From: Pseudomonas sp. R84
GTDB taxonomy: Bacteria > Pseudomonadota > Gammaproteobacteria > Pseudomonadales > Pseudomonadaceae
Assembly: GCF_009834515.1 (NCBI RefSeq)
Contig: NZ_CP019426.1
Span: 5,463,001 to 5,527,000 of the forward strand
Direction: 5' to 3'
Length of the DNA stretch: 64,000 nt
Part shown: piece after piece, positions 29,969-39,048 of the stretch
How the letters are laid out: each line of letters begins with the position of its first letter
Position numbering within the stretch: position 1 is the stretch's first letter
The notes under the pieces: generated by a model
The model's input: only the letters and a program-made list of their open reading frames with translations
What the model was told of the DNA's origin: nothing
Databases searched by the model: none
Position numbers and translations under genes: made by a program

Positions 29969-31003
29969 TCAGACAGTCGCCACCGGCGTTACCGGCGATG
30001 CCACCGCACCGGTCAGGCGCAGGGGCGGAGCGGTCAACAGGCAACGGCTACGCCCTTGTTCACGCAGCCATTGGGCCAGCGGCGTCAGATACCACAGCTC
30101 TCCCAGATGGATACCCAGTTTGAACAGACACAGTTCGTGTAAAGGCAAAATCGGGTAATGCGGCAAGTCGAGTTTTTCCGACGGAAACGCCTCCACCGCA
30201 TGGTTGTCGGCAGCAATGGCACTGATCTGTGCTTCATCAATCCAGCGTAAAAGTGCTTCATCGCGACCGTTGAGGTCAACACAAGAATGTTCCAGCAGGT
30301 GCACGTCCGGGTCGCCTTGCATGTCGACGAGCATCTGCGCAAACCCGGTGTGGAACAGCACGATATCTCCAGGTTCGACGACAATATTGTCGATATCCAT
30401 GATCCGGCGGATATCGTCATAACCGACGCGGCGTTTTTCCCGGCCGAAATGCGCATGCAGATCGATCAGCACCGCCCGCCCTTGCATGCCGGTAGCCGCC
30501 ATGTGCTCAATACCGAGAAACTTTGCCGGTGCCGGCGGAAAGTCGCCATGAGCATCCGGCTCGCGGACAATCTCGCCGAAAATATCGCGTTCGGCGCGGT
30601 AGCCGTTGTAGAAACAGCTTTGCAGGCGTCCGTCGCCATCGGCATCGAACAGGCTGCCGACTTGGGCGAGGCTGTCCCACTGGGTCGAATACTGGGTGCA
30701 CAAGGTCACGGTGTGATCGCACAAAACATCAGTCAGGTGCGGGTCGTCCTGGCTCAATTCATAGTCGATGTTCGAGCGATTGTTACGCAGCACCGGTTTC
30801 AGAACGGGCGGCTGGCGGCGCGAATTCCATTTCGAGCCACCGGGCAGATCCAATGGCAGGCTCAGGCAAAACGACTTGCCAGCGACCACTTCAGCAGCGC
30901 CCTGGCGGATCTTTTCAGCGGTCAGCAAATTCAGTCGCCCCAGTTGATCGTCGGGGCCGAAATCACCCCAGTTCGAACCCGCCGGCCGTTGTTTGTAGCG
31001 CAT
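29969..31003 (-). CDS. Cyclase-family (kynurenine formamidase-like) hydrolase
   Basis: The 344-residue protein belongs to the cyclase family (PF04199), which uses a divalent metal to hydrolyse amides or lactones or to cyclise. It has the metal-site-like segment TVTLCTQYSTQWDSLAQVGS, where the usual HxGTHxD is replaced by a TQWDS form, and later HFGREKRRVGYDDI and HTGF strands. A close relation to true kynurenine formamidase is unlikely because it is longer. The substrate is unknown. Confidence 0.8.
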   Translation of the reverse strand: MRYKQRPAGSNWGDFGPDDQLGRLNLLTAEKIRQGAAEVVAGKSFCLSLPLDLPGGSKWNSRRQPPVLKPVLRNNRSNIDYELSQDDPHLTDVLCDHTVTLCTQYSTQWDSLAQVGSLFDADGDGRLQSCFYNGYRAERDIFGEIVREPDAHGDFPPAPAKFLGIEHMAATGMQGRAVLIDLHAHFGREKRRVGYDDIRRIMDIDNIVVEPGDIVLFHTGFAQMLVDMQGDPDVHLLEHSCVDLNGRDEALLRWIDEAQISAIAADNHAVEAFPSEKLDLPHYPILPLHELCLFKLGIHLGELWYLTPLAQWLREQGRSRCLLTAPPLRLTGAVASPVTPVATV

Positions 31004-31024
31004 GTGTCACTCCCTCAGACAAGT

Positions 31025-31044
31025 GGGCAGCCCGCAGGCTGCCC
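31025..31044. other. Stem-loop between cyclase and GST genes
   Basis: GGGCAGCC and GGCTGCCC pair around CGCA. There is no T run on the minus strand, so it is not a clear terminator; it may affect mRNA stability between the two genes. Confidence 0.4.
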
Positions 31045-31080
31045 GTTTCAACTCAGATGAACATCTTCAGCACGGCTGAC

Positions 31081-31725
31081 TCAGTTGTGCTCGGTCGGAT
31101 CCGGCTCCGGTGGCAGCACGGCAAAGCGCTTGAAGCCCGGGCGCTGGCTGATGCGCTGGTACCAGGCATCCAGATGCGGCGTCACCGGTTTGTTGTCGAG
31201 CTCGAAGGTTTCGTAGGTTTGCGCGAGGACGCCCAAAGCGATGTCGGCGATGGTGAAGTAGTCGCCCGTGATGTACTGCTTGCCCGCCAGGTACTCATCG
31301 GCAATGGCCCAATTCTTCGCCAGGCGCGCTGACTGGGTGCGCACGGAGGTCATGTCGCGACGGTCCGGCGCCGTGCGGATCAATGAAGTGAACAATGGCA
31401 CGATGTCTGGCCACAGTGCGCCCACCGACCAGTCCAGCCAGCGGTTGCAATCGGCATGCAGCTTCGGCTCGGACGGATACAGGCTGGCCGGACCATAGCG
31501 CAGCGCCAGATAACGCATGATCGCGTTGGACTCCCAGAGCACAAACTCGTCATCGATCAGCGTCGGCACCAGACCGTTGCGATTGAGCCGCAGGTACTCC
31601 TCGTCGTTGGTGCGACCGTACTGGCGACCGGCATCAATGCGTTCGAAATCCAGCTTCAGGTCTTCCAGGCACCACAGCACCTTTTTGACACACAAACCGC
31701 GCTCTCTGCCCCAAACTGTCAACAT
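31081..31725 (-). CDS. Glutathione S-transferase family protein
   Basis: The 214-residue protein has a thioredoxin-fold N-terminal domain (GLVPTLIDDEFVLWESNAIMRYL, with the conserved cis-Pro and glutathione-binding ES) and an all-helical C-terminal domain with the GDYFTIADIALG N-cap. The tyrosine/serine catalytic residue is near WGRERGLCVKK. It may isomerise or conjugate an intermediate. ATG 31725 follows GAGGG. Confidence 0.9.
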   Translation of the reverse strand: MLTVWGRERGLCVKKVLWCLEDLKLDFERIDAGRQYGRTNDEEYLRLNRNGLVPTLIDDEFVLWESNAIMRYLALRYGPASLYPSEPKLHADCNRWLDWSVGALWPDIVPLFTSLIRTAPDRRDMTSVRTQSARLAKNWAIADEYLAGKQYITGDYFTIADIALGVLAQTYETFELDNKPVTPHLDAWYQRISQRPGFKRFAVLPPEPDPTEHN

Positions 31726-31780
31726 GACTGATCCCTCGTTCAATTTTATTGGTTGATTGGCATTGCTGGTGTCAACGGCC

Positions 31781-31999
31781 CTACTCGGCCGGCTTCTTCA
31801 TGAACATTTCCCGGTACTCGGGCACTTGCAGCCCGGCCATGCCCCAGTTGTCGACATTGATTTCGTCGATCACCACCGTGGTACTGCGGGGGTTCTTCTG
31901 CAGTACGCGCTCCAATACTTCAGTGACTTGCGCGATCAATTCGCGCTTCTGCTCGCGGGTCACACCCTCATCGGTGATCTTGATATTTACGTAAGGCAT
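31781..31999 (-). CDS. 4-oxalocrotonate tautomerase-like small enzyme
   Basis: The 72-residue protein starts with Met-Pro, giving the N-terminal catalytic Pro1 after Met removal, then YVNIKITDEGVTREQKRELI and ends near VPEYREMF. Tautomerases use Pro1 to move protons between keto and enol forms of 2-oxo acids. It overlaps the aminotransferase end by 13 bases, so it is coupled. The start is fixed by GAGGAG upstream. Confidence 0.88.
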   Translation of the reverse strand: MPYVNIKITDEGVTREQKRELIAQVTEVLERVLQKNPRSTTVVIDEINVDNWGMAGLQVPEYREMFMKKPAE

Positions 32000-33261
32000 G
32001 CGGCGCTCCTCATGGCAGTGGGCTGGATGTCCGGGGTGGTGCTGCAAAGGCTCAATTGCGCCTCAAGACCTCGCGCCAGCCGCGTCATTGCGCGGCGCAG
32101 CAATTCGGGTTTCTGGGCGAAGCAGATACGGATAAAGCCTTCGCCAGCCGAACCGAAGGCACTGCCAGGCGCAATGGCGACGCCATGTCGTTGCACCAGC
32201 GCCATGGCCAGCGCAAGGCTGTCGGTCACACCTTCCAGCCGAATGAACGCGTACAACGCCGCGTCGGGGACATGACACGTCACGCCCGGTACATCGGCCA
32301 AAGCGCTGCAGACGATCTCCCGACCGGTGCGGCAGTAGTCGCGAAAGCTGTCGACAAAAACGCTGTCCTGCAAAGCCGCCAGTGCCGCCATCTGTACGAA
32401 CGGCGCGACACCGGAATGGGTCAGCTCGATCAGTTCACCGAGCTTTTCCCGCTGCCCGGTGGGCACCACCAGCCAGCCGACGCGATAACCGGTCATGGCC
32501 CAGGCCTTACTGAAGCTGTTGCACACCACGAGGCGATCCTGGTCAGTGGCGAATTCGAGCATCGAAGGGGCTGAGCGACTGCCGTCGTAAGTCAGACGTG
32601 AATACACTTCGTCACTGATGATCCACACCCCGTAACGCCGACACAGCGTCAGGATCGCTTGCATCTGCTCGCGACTGGCCGTCCAGCCGGTGGGGTTGTT
32701 CGGTGAGTTGAGAAACAGCACCCGCGCGCCGGGCAACGCAACTTCCAGCGCGTGCAGGTCGAGCGTGAAACCGTGTTCTCCCGCGTCCAGCGCCACCTCC
32801 CGGACGTTGACACCTTTCAGCGCGGCAAGATTGCCCGGGTTGGGCCAGGCAGGAGAGATCAACACCGCGCTGTCGCCCTCGCGCAGCAACGCGGCAAAGG
32901 CAACGTTGATGGCAGCCATGCCCGACGCGGTCACGGCAATCCGGCTTTCATCGACATCGGTCTGGTAGAGATCACTCAGATAATCCGCCAGGCCCTGACG
33001 CAAAACCGGCATCCCGCGAATGTCCGGGTAACGCGTCAACCCGGCGTCAATCGCCTGCTTGAGCGCCACTTGGGCGCTGACAGGACTCGGGTGATCGCTT
33101 TCGCCGAAGCAGAGAAAATCCACATCGCCCAAGCGAAACGCTTCACGTGCAACGCCGACCAATTGCGAACCGGCAATGTGATCCAGATCGAATGCCGCCA
33201 CGTGTTCGAACGCCGAGGCCGCCGCGTCGTCTGAGCGCTTGTAGTTATTCAGGGTAACCAT
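31987..33261 (-). CDS. PLP aminotransferase, class I/II
   Basis: The 424-residue protein is an aspartate-aminotransferase-fold enzyme. The PLP lysine is in CNSFSKAWAMTGYRVGW, and SPNNPTGW and the ISDEVYSRL aspartate-tyrosine motif are present. It most likely interconverts a 2-oxo acid and an amino acid in the operon product or uptake pathway. ATG 33261 (MVTLNNY) lies 9 bases after GAGG; ATG 33270 is possible but the AGG would abut it. Confidence 0.88.
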   Translation of the reverse strand: MVTLNNYKRSDDAAASAFEHVAAFDLDHIAGSQLVGVAREAFRLGDVDFLCFGESDHPSPVSAQVALKQAIDAGLTRYPDIRGMPVLRQGLADYLSDLYQTDVDESRIAVTASGMAAINVAFAALLREGDSAVLISPAWPNPGNLAALKGVNVREVALDAGEHGFTLDLHALEVALPGARVLFLNSPNNPTGWTASREQMQAILTLCRRYGVWIISDEVYSRLTYDGSRSAPSMLEFATDQDRLVVCNSFSKAWAMTGYRVGWLVVPTGQREKLGELIELTHSGVAPFVQMAALAALQDSVFVDSFRDYCRTGREIVCSALADVPGVTCHVPDAALYAFIRLEGVTDSLALAMALVQRHGVAIAPGSAFGSAGEGFIRICFAQKPELLRRAMTRLARGLEAQLSLCSTTPDIQPTAMRSAACLT

Positions 33262-33281
33262 GGACGCCATCCTCGGCCGGT

Positions 33282-34346
33282 TCAGGCAATCGAACGCACG
33301 TTCTGCGGTTGAAGGATTCGATCCTGGCGCTGCAGATGCCCGAGCAATGCATCGAGGAACGTGTTGGAGGAATTGAGGCGGATAAGGGCGCCATACACGA
33401 TTTCCTTGATCACGCGAGGATCGTGCTCGACCGCGGGTTCGATGACGTTGTCGAACCAACCTTTGCCATGGATGGCGTCAATGCGGATATGCAGGTCGTG
33501 ATAGGCCAGACCGAATTCCGGCAGGCCCAGGCGCCGCCAGCCGGCGACCAGTTTCTTGAAGCGCCGGGGCGCGAGATATTCGGTCACGCCGAAATAGCCG
33601 ATGGCTTTGTAGTGATGCCGCGGGCTCAGCGCCAGGCACGCCGAAAGATTGCCGCACACTCGCGCTTCAGGCAGCAATGACTGTTCGATGTAGCGTGCAT
33701 CGACCTCCAGCGCTTTCAAGGCTTTGCTGAATAACAGTGTGTGGACTTCACGCTCATCGCCGTTACCCATTTCATCGAAATAGTTCTTGGCGATCTCCAT
33801 TTTCTCGGCGCCGACCGTGCCCACTTGCATCAGGGCGAGGATGTCGTCGAAGCGCGGATCAAGTGTGGTTTCCTGAGCCAGGAAAGTTCTGAACCCTTCG
33901 ACACTCGCCTGATCGCGAAGATAGTTTTGAAAGAACGGATGCGCGCCCGCCGGATGTTGCGAAATCAATTGTTTGAACCAAGTAACGAATGCAGCGCCAC
34001 CGGTGGGCATGACATCGAATATATCGGCAGGAATACCATCTATTTCTTTTTGCAGGATAGCCGGCTCAAGCAATGTGGTGATATCTGCAAATACACAAGA
34101 GACATCGACCTCTACTGTTTCCATGGCCGGAACGGAAAACCGGTAGTCATAAATGACGGCCAGCACTCGATGCAGTTCTTCGCGGGCCTGCGCTTGGCCA
34201 GAGGCGGCCAGACGCTTGAGGCGCAGGCATTCGTCGAGGACACGCTGACGCAATTCATTATTAAGCGCATACGGCTGAACGCCACTCGCCCCTTGGCTGC
34301 AGTAGTCGCTGATAAATGAAATCAAATTGAAATCTTGAGTTTGCAT
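33282..34346 (-). CDS. Iron-containing heme-oxygenase-like (HDO) enzyme
   Basis: The 354-residue protein fits the iron-containing redox enzyme family with a heme-oxygenase-like fold. Likely metal ligands are Glu159, Glu255, His285, Asp289 and His292 (FGVTEYLAP, then YHDLHIRIDAIHGKG). HDO enzymes of this type use a non-heme diiron site for oxidative C-C or C-N chemistry, for example in making unusual amino acids and terminal alkenes. It is the first gene of the minus-strand operon; AAGGAGT stands before ATG 34346. Its substrate cannot be told from sequence. Confidence 0.82.
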   Translation of the reverse strand: MQTQDFNLISFISDYCSQGASGVQPYALNNELRQRVLDECLRLKRLAASGQAQAREELHRVLAVIYDYRFSVPAMETVEVDVSCVFADITTLLEPAILQKEIDGIPADIFDVMPTGGAAFVTWFKQLISQHPAGAHPFFQNYLRDQASVEGFRTFLAQETTLDPRFDDILALMQVGTVGAEKMEIAKNYFDEMGNGDEREVHTLLFSKALKALEVDARYIEQSLLPEARVCGNLSACLALSPRHHYKAIGYFGVTEYLAPRRFKKLVAGWRRLGLPEFGLAYHDLHIRIDAIHGKGWFDNVIEPAVEHDPRVIKEIVYGALIRLNSSNTFLDALLGHLQRQDRILQPQNVRSIA

Positions 34347-34771
34347 CAAATACTCCTTTTGACGAAAAGCCTGACTTTCATCCGCAAATAACAGCCAGAC
34401 CAACTCACACTAAGCACACCGTATCAGTTGCACTTAGAGCCATTCAGTAGGTTGCTATTCAGTTGCGTTCTATAGTCCATTCAGGTTGTTCTAAAATCAA
34501 TTCTCGAATTTTCGAACGCTTTCAACTTATCGAGAACGAAGGCGCAAAATGTCGTTCTGTTCATGTCGCGGGCAGCGGCTTTTTTTCCCGCTCATGGATG
34601 AACGGGTCGTCACGGCGCACTTCTAATACCGTGCAAAACCGTGTATTCGTAATACCAAAGAAGAAAGCCGCGAGCGCCCGGCAGTTGCTTTTTCGGGCGG
34701 CATAAACAATAACGATTCTTATTGTCGCGGTATGGAGATAGTTAAAAGTCTGTCGTACCCAAGGGATTGTC
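34347..34771. promoter_or_regulatory. Divergent control region of HDO operon and LysR gene
   Basis: The 425-base gap is more AT-rich than its neighbours. Direct repeats of ATTCAG lie at 34442, 34457 and 34479, upstream of the HDO gene. A perfect dyad CAATAA-N6-TTATTG is at 34707-34724, about 48 bases before the LysR start; it has the T-N11-A form of a LysR box. I see no convincing small gene here. Confidence 0.45.
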
Positions 34772-35674
34772 ATGAATCACTTAGTCAGAAAGCTGGACTT
34801 CACTTCCTTGCGTCTGTTCGTGACAGTGTGCCAAGAGAAGAACATCGCCCGGGCCGCCGAGCGCGAGTGCATCACCCCTTCCGCCGTCAGCCGTCGTATC
34901 ACGGAAATCGAAGCGATCGTCGGGCTGCCGATCATCCATCGCGAATCGCGGGGTATTTCCGTTACGCCGGTGGGCGAGATGATCATTCGCCACGCCAAGG
35001 CCATGATCGCCAGCCTGGAAAGTCTCAACGCCGAACTCTCGCAATTCACCTCCGGTGCCAAGGGCAGCGTGCAGATTGCCGCCAACCTGTCAGCCATCGT
35101 GCAGTTTCTGCCTGAAGACCTGGCCGCCTTCAAACGGCTGTTTCCGGACGTCGAAATCCTCGTCGACGAACACAACAGCGCGCACGTGATTCGCAGCGTC
35201 AGCGAAGGCAGCGCCGAAGTCGGTATCTGCAATGCCAACTACGGCACCGGCGAACTGGAACACTTGCCCTATCGCACCGATCGTCTGGTGTTGGTGGTGC
35301 CGCTCGGCCATCCGCTGGCCGAAGCCAACGCGGTGACGTTTGCCGACATCGTCAATGAAAGTTTCGTCGGGCTGGGTGAAGAAACCTCGCTGATGACCTT
35401 GCTCGCCCAGCGCGCGCGGGACATTGGCGGAGAACTCGACGTCAAGATCCGCGTCCGCAGCCTCGACGTGCTGTGCCGCATGGTCCACGTCAAACTGGGT
35501 GTGGCGGTGGTCCCGCAATTGGTCGCGGAGCTGAATGTGAATGCCCTCGACCTGCGGGTCATCCCGATCGTGGAGCCGTGGTCGACGCGCAAACTGGTGG
35601 TGGTATTCCGCCACCGCGATCGCCTGACCGCCACGGCGGCGGCGCTGGTCAACTATCTGACCAACAAGCACTGA
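34772..35674 (+). CDS. LysR-family regulator 1
   Basis: The 300-residue regulator has an N-terminal winged HTH (about 9-68: FVTVCQEKNIARAAERECITPSAVSRRI) and a substrate-binding domain. It is transcribed away from the HDO operon, the usual layout for regulator and target. It shares RxxAANxSxIxQFxPxDL and VLCRMVxxxxGVxxVP with the second LysR in the cluster, so the two are paralogues of one subfamily. The effector is likely an organic acid (inference). Confidence 0.9.
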   Translation: MNHLVRKLDFTSLRLFVTVCQEKNIARAAERECITPSAVSRRITEIEAIVGLPIIHRESRGISVTPVGEMIIRHAKAMIASLESLNAELSQFTSGAKGSVQIAANLSAIVQFLPEDLAAFKRLFPDVEILVDEHNSAHVIRSVSEGSAEVGICNANYGTGELEHLPYRTDRLVLVVPLGHPLAEANAVTFADIVNESFVGLGEETSLMTLLAQRARDIGGELDVKIRVRSLDVLCRMVHVKLGVAVVPQLVAELNVNALDLRVIPIVEPWSTRKLVVVFRHRDRLTATAAALVNYLTNKH

Positions 35675-35724
35675 GGTGCTGACGCTCGCCAATCGGCACG
35701 GTAGCCATCTCGACATGTCACGTC

Positions 35725-35764
35725 TGGAAGTGGATCGACGAAGTAATATTTGGAAACACTTCCA
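35725..35764. promoter_or_regulatory. Inverted repeat before the accessory leuC
   Basis: TGGAAGTG and CACTTCCA form an 8-base dyad over a 24-base centre, ending 14 bases before the leuC start. It could be a regulator site or a leader hairpin. Confidence 0.35.
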
Positions 35765-35778
35765 CCGGGACCGTTGCC

Positions 35779-37212
35779 ATGACCATCACTGCCCGCCCCA
35801 GGACTCTGTACGAAAAGATCTGGGACGCCCATGCCGTTGACACCGATGCCGACGGTACGACGCTGCTCTACATCGACCGTCACCTGATCAACGAAGTCTC
35901 CAGTCCGCAAGCCTTCGAGGGCCTGAAGCTCAACCAGCGCAAGCCTTGGCGAGTGGCCTCCAATCTCGCCGTGGCCGACCACAACGTGCCCACCAGTGAT
36001 CGTGCCGGCGGCAAGATTCGCGACCCGTTCTCGCGCATGCAGGTGCAAACCCTTGACGCCAACGCCCAGACCTACGGCTTCACGTACTTCGGCATGAACG
36101 ATCCGCGCCAAGGCATCGAGCACGTCATCGGCCCGGAGCAAGGCGCGACGCTGCCAGGCATGACGGTGGTCTGCGGCGACTCGCACACCTCGACCCACGG
36201 CGCCTTCGCCTGCCTGGCGCACGGCATCGGCACATCCGAAGTCGAACATGTGCTGGTCACCCAGACTTTGCTGACGAAAAAGATGAAGTCGATGAAAGTC
36301 CAGGTCGATGGTGAACTTCCGCCCGGCGTGACGGCCAAGGACATTGTCCTGGCGATCATCGGCAAGATCGGTACCGCCGGTGGCACCGGATGCGCCATCG
36401 AATACGCCGGCTCGACCATTGCCGCGCTGTCGATGGAAGGCCGCATGACCATCTGCAACATGTCCATCGAAGCCGGGGCACGTGCAGGGCTGATCGCCTT
36501 CGACGATACGACGCTCAACTACGTCAAGGGACGTCCCTTGGCTCCGGTGGGTGAGCAGTGGGATCAGGCTGTCGAGTACTGGCACACGCTGCACTCCGAT
36601 GCCGAGGCGCACTTCGACGTCGTGGTCAATCTGGACGCCAGCACCATCGAGCCGCAAGTGACCTGGGGCACGTCGCCGGAAATGGTCGCGCCCATTGGCG
36701 GCTCGATTCCCGACCCCGCCCAGGAGGCCGATCCGGTCAAACGTGACGGCATGCGCAAAGCCTTGGCCTACATGGGCCTGCAAGCCGGAACGGCGATCAA
36801 CGATATCGTCATCGACAAGGTCTTCATCGGCTCCTGCACCAACTCCCGCATCGAGGATCTGCGCGCCGCCGCCGACGTCGTACGGGGTCATTCGCTGGCG
36901 CACAACATCAAACTGGCCATGGTGGTGCCGGGCTCTGGTCTGGTGAAAAGCCAGGCCGAACTCGAAGGTCTGGATCAGGTGTTCATCAATGCCGGCTTCC
37001 AGTGGCGCGAGCCCGGCTGCTCGATGTGCATGGCCATGAACGACGATCGCCTGAGTGTCGGCGAGCGCTGCGCTTCTACTTCCAATCGCAACTTCGAAGG
37101 ACGCCAGGGTGCCGGTGGGCGCACGCATCTGGTCAGCCCGGCGATGGCCGCAGCCGCCGCGATCGCTGGACGCTTTATCGACATCCGCACCCTGCAGAAC
37201 CCATCACCATAA
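35779..37212 (+). CDS. 3-isopropylmalate dehydratase-like large subunit (LeuC paralogue)
   Basis: The 477-residue protein is a full LeuC homologue, with [23 protein letters not shown] and [11 protein letters not shown], the three cysteines that hold the [4Fe-4S] cluster, and the final [17 protein letters not shown]. The canonical Pseudomonas leuCD normally stands with leuB; here there is none, and the neighbours are accessory, so this is more likely a second, specialised hydro-lyase for a maleate-, citraconate- or homologue-type acid. Its true substrate is unknown. The leuD paralogue begins 13 bases later. Confidence 0.85.
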   Translation: MTITARPRTLYEKIWDAHAVDTDADGTTLLYIDRHLINEVSSPQAFEGLKLNQRKPWRVASNLAVADHNVPTSDRAGGKIRDPFSRMQVQTLDANAQTYGFTYFGMNDPRQGIEHVIGPEQGATLPGMTVVCGDSHTSTHGAFACLAHGIGTSEVEHVLVTQTLLTKKMKSMKVQVDGELPPGVTAKDIVLAIIGKIGTAGGTGCAIEYAGSTIAALSMEGRMTICNMSIEAGARAGLIAFDDTTLNYVKGRPLAPVGEQWDQAVEYWHTLHSDAEAHFDVVVNLDASTIEPQVTWGTSPEMVAPIGGSIPDPAQEADPVKRDGMRKALAYMGLQAGTAINDIVIDKVFIGSCTNSRIEDLRAAADVVRGHSLAHNIKLAMVVPGSGLVKSQAELEGLDQVFINAGFQWREPGCSMCMAMNDDRLSVGERCASTSNRNFEGRQGAGGRTHLVSPAMAAAAAIAGRFIDIRTLQNPSP

Positions 37213-37225
37213 TAAGGACGTTACC

Positions 37226-37873
37226 GTGAAGCCATTAACCCAACATCGAGGCTTGGTCGTTCCCCTCGATCGAGTGAACGTCGACACCGACGCAATCATT
37301 CCCAAGCAATTTCTCAAGTCCATCCGGCGCACCGGGTTCGGTCAGAACCTGTTTGACGAATGGCGTTACCTGGACCTCGGCGAGCCGGGCCAGGACTGTG
37401 CACAGCGGCCATTGAACCCGGATTTCGTGCTCAATCAGCCGAAGTACGCAGGCGGTTCGATTCTGCTGACTCGCGCCAACTTCGGCTGCGGATCGTCACG
37501 CGAGCATGCCCCGTGGGCGTTGGAGCAATACGGATTTCGGATCATGATCGCGCCCAGCTTTGCCGACATCTTCTTTCACAACAGCTTCAAGAACGGCATG
37601 CTCCCGATCGTCCTCAGCGAAGCGCAAGTAGACCGCCTGTTCGACGCTGCCACCGGCGCCACACCGCTGCAGTTGACCGTTGATCTTGAAGCGCAACGGA
37701 TCCGCGACGACCAGCACTCGCTGGATATCCCTTTCGACATCGATCCCTTCCGCAAGGCCTGCCTGCTCAATGGCCAGGACGACATCGCCCTGACCCTGCA
37801 ACGTGAAGCACGTATTCAGGCGTTCGAGCAGACTCATCTAAAGCGTTTTCCCTGGCTGCTGAACACTTTGTAA
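37226..37873 (+). CDS. 3-isopropylmalate dehydratase-like small subunit (LeuD paralogue)
   Basis: The 215-residue swivel subunit starts with GTG (AAGGAC upstream) and has [17 protein letters not shown] and the substrate-recognition [13 protein letters not shown] loop. Residues that set substrate preference sit near this loop. It completes a heterodimer with the preceding LeuC-like subunit. Confidence 0.85.
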   Translation: MKPLTQHRGLVVPLDRVNVDTDAIIPKQFLKSIRRTGFGQNLFDEWRYLDLGEPGQDCAQRPLNPDFVLNQPKYAGGSILLTRANFGCGSSREHAPWALEQYGFRIMIAPSFADIFFHNSFKNGMLPIVLSEAQVDRLFDAATGATPLQLTVDLEAQRIRDDQHSLDIPFDIDPFRKACLLNGQDDIALTLQREARIQAFEQTHLKRFPWLLNTL

Positions 37874-38044
37874 GCGCCATCCGCTGACCGCGTTGCCGCA
37901 CGGGACTGTCACCGTACCTTCGACACAATCCCTGCGGAATCGATGCCCCATAGCACCGGCGCGTGATATCGCCGATTGCCTGCGGGGCTGGAATGGATGC
38001 CGGTTGCCCTGTCCAGGGCCGCCGAGGTTTAACGGAGTGAGTAC

Positions 38045-39034
38045 ATGTATCCGATCAGTTTGTTGCATCATTTGGACCTGACCACGCTGAAGCTGCTGCT
38101 GTCGATCAGTGAGGAAGGCAATCTGACCCGCGGCGCCCGTCGAGAATCCATCGCTATCTCCGCAGCCAGCAAAAGACTGCTCGGCCTTGAGCAAGCCATT
38201 GGCCTGCCCCTGTTTATCCGTGAATCCAAAGGCATGACGCTCACCGCCGCCGGCGAGACCCTGCTCGACCACGCGCGGCAAATGTTGCAAGGAGTGCAAC
38301 GCATTCACCTGCAACTGCTCGAGCACGCCCGCCAGGCGCAGGACTGTGTGCGGGTGGCGGCCAACCCCTCCTCCATCGCGCAATTCGTGCCGGACGACGT
38401 CAGCCAGTTTCTCAAGACGCACAAGAATATCTGCGTCGACCTTACCGAAGAATCGAGCCTGAATGTCTTGCAGTCCGTGGAGAGTGGCAGCGCCGACATT
38501 GGTGTTTTCGCCGACAACGGCAGCGCTCACGGGTTGTACAGCGAGCCCTACCGACAGGATCGGCTGGTCATGGTCGTGCATGACAAGCACCCGCTCGCCA
38601 CACGCGGACGCATCAGCTTCGAAGAGTCCCTGGACAATCACCACATTGGCCTGCATGGCAATGACTGGATCAGCCAACACACTCTGCAGGCCTCCCTCGC
38701 CGCTGGCAAACCGCTGAACATTCAGACCCAAGTGCCAAGCTTTGAAGTGCTCTGCCGCATGGTGCAGGCCGGTGTGGGCGTCGGCCTGATTCCGTATCAG
38801 GTGTTCACCAGCCTTGGGCCACCGAAGAATCTGGTGTCGCTGGATCTGCACGAACCCTGGGCCACCCGCAATCTGATGGTGGTGGTGCGCAATCCACGGC
38901 TGCTGTCACCGGCGGCCAGCAAGTTGTTCGGCCACCTGACCCATGCCAGCAAAGCGCAAACGGGCACCCTGTGGATGGCCCACGCCGGCGAGCGCAAGCC
39001 GCAAGACCGTCCTTCACTGCTGCGTGTTTCCTGA
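38045..39034 (+). CDS. LysR-family regulator 2
   Basis: The 329-residue LysR protein has an N-terminal HTH (about 14-75: [22 protein letters not shown]). The effector domain is paralogous to LysR 1, and it has a short extra C-terminal tail of about 30 residues. It lies 171 bases after leuD and 15 bases before the fusion protein gene, so it may control that gene or the leuCD pair. Confidence 0.88.
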   Translation: MYPISLLHHLDLTTLKLLLSISEEGNLTRGARRESIAISAASKRLLGLEQAIGLPLFIRESKGMTLTAAGETLLDHARQMLQGVQRIHLQLLEHARQAQDCVRVAANPSSIAQFVPDDVSQFLKTHKNICVDLTEESSLNVLQSVESGSADIGVFADNGSAHGLYSEPYRQDRLVMVVHDKHPLATRGRISFEESLDNHHIGLHGNDWISQHTLQASLAAGKPLNIQTQVPSFEVLCRMVQAGVGVGLIPYQVFTSLGPPKNLVSLDLHEPWATRNLMVVVRNPRLLSPAASKLFGHLTHASKAQTGTLWMAHAGERKPQDRPSLLRVS

Positions 39035-39048
39035 GCCCGGGTGATTTG

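Noticed and set aside
34463..34705. Possible small peptide gene in the divergent gap
   Set aside because: No RBS, atypical composition and no signal or repeats; I considered a gvg-like small peptide but saw no support.
26622..37873. Match to the formylaminooxyvinylglycine, fluopsin or methoxyvinylglycine clusters
   Set aside because: The expected carbamoyl- or formyltransferases, lyase or NRPS genes are absent.
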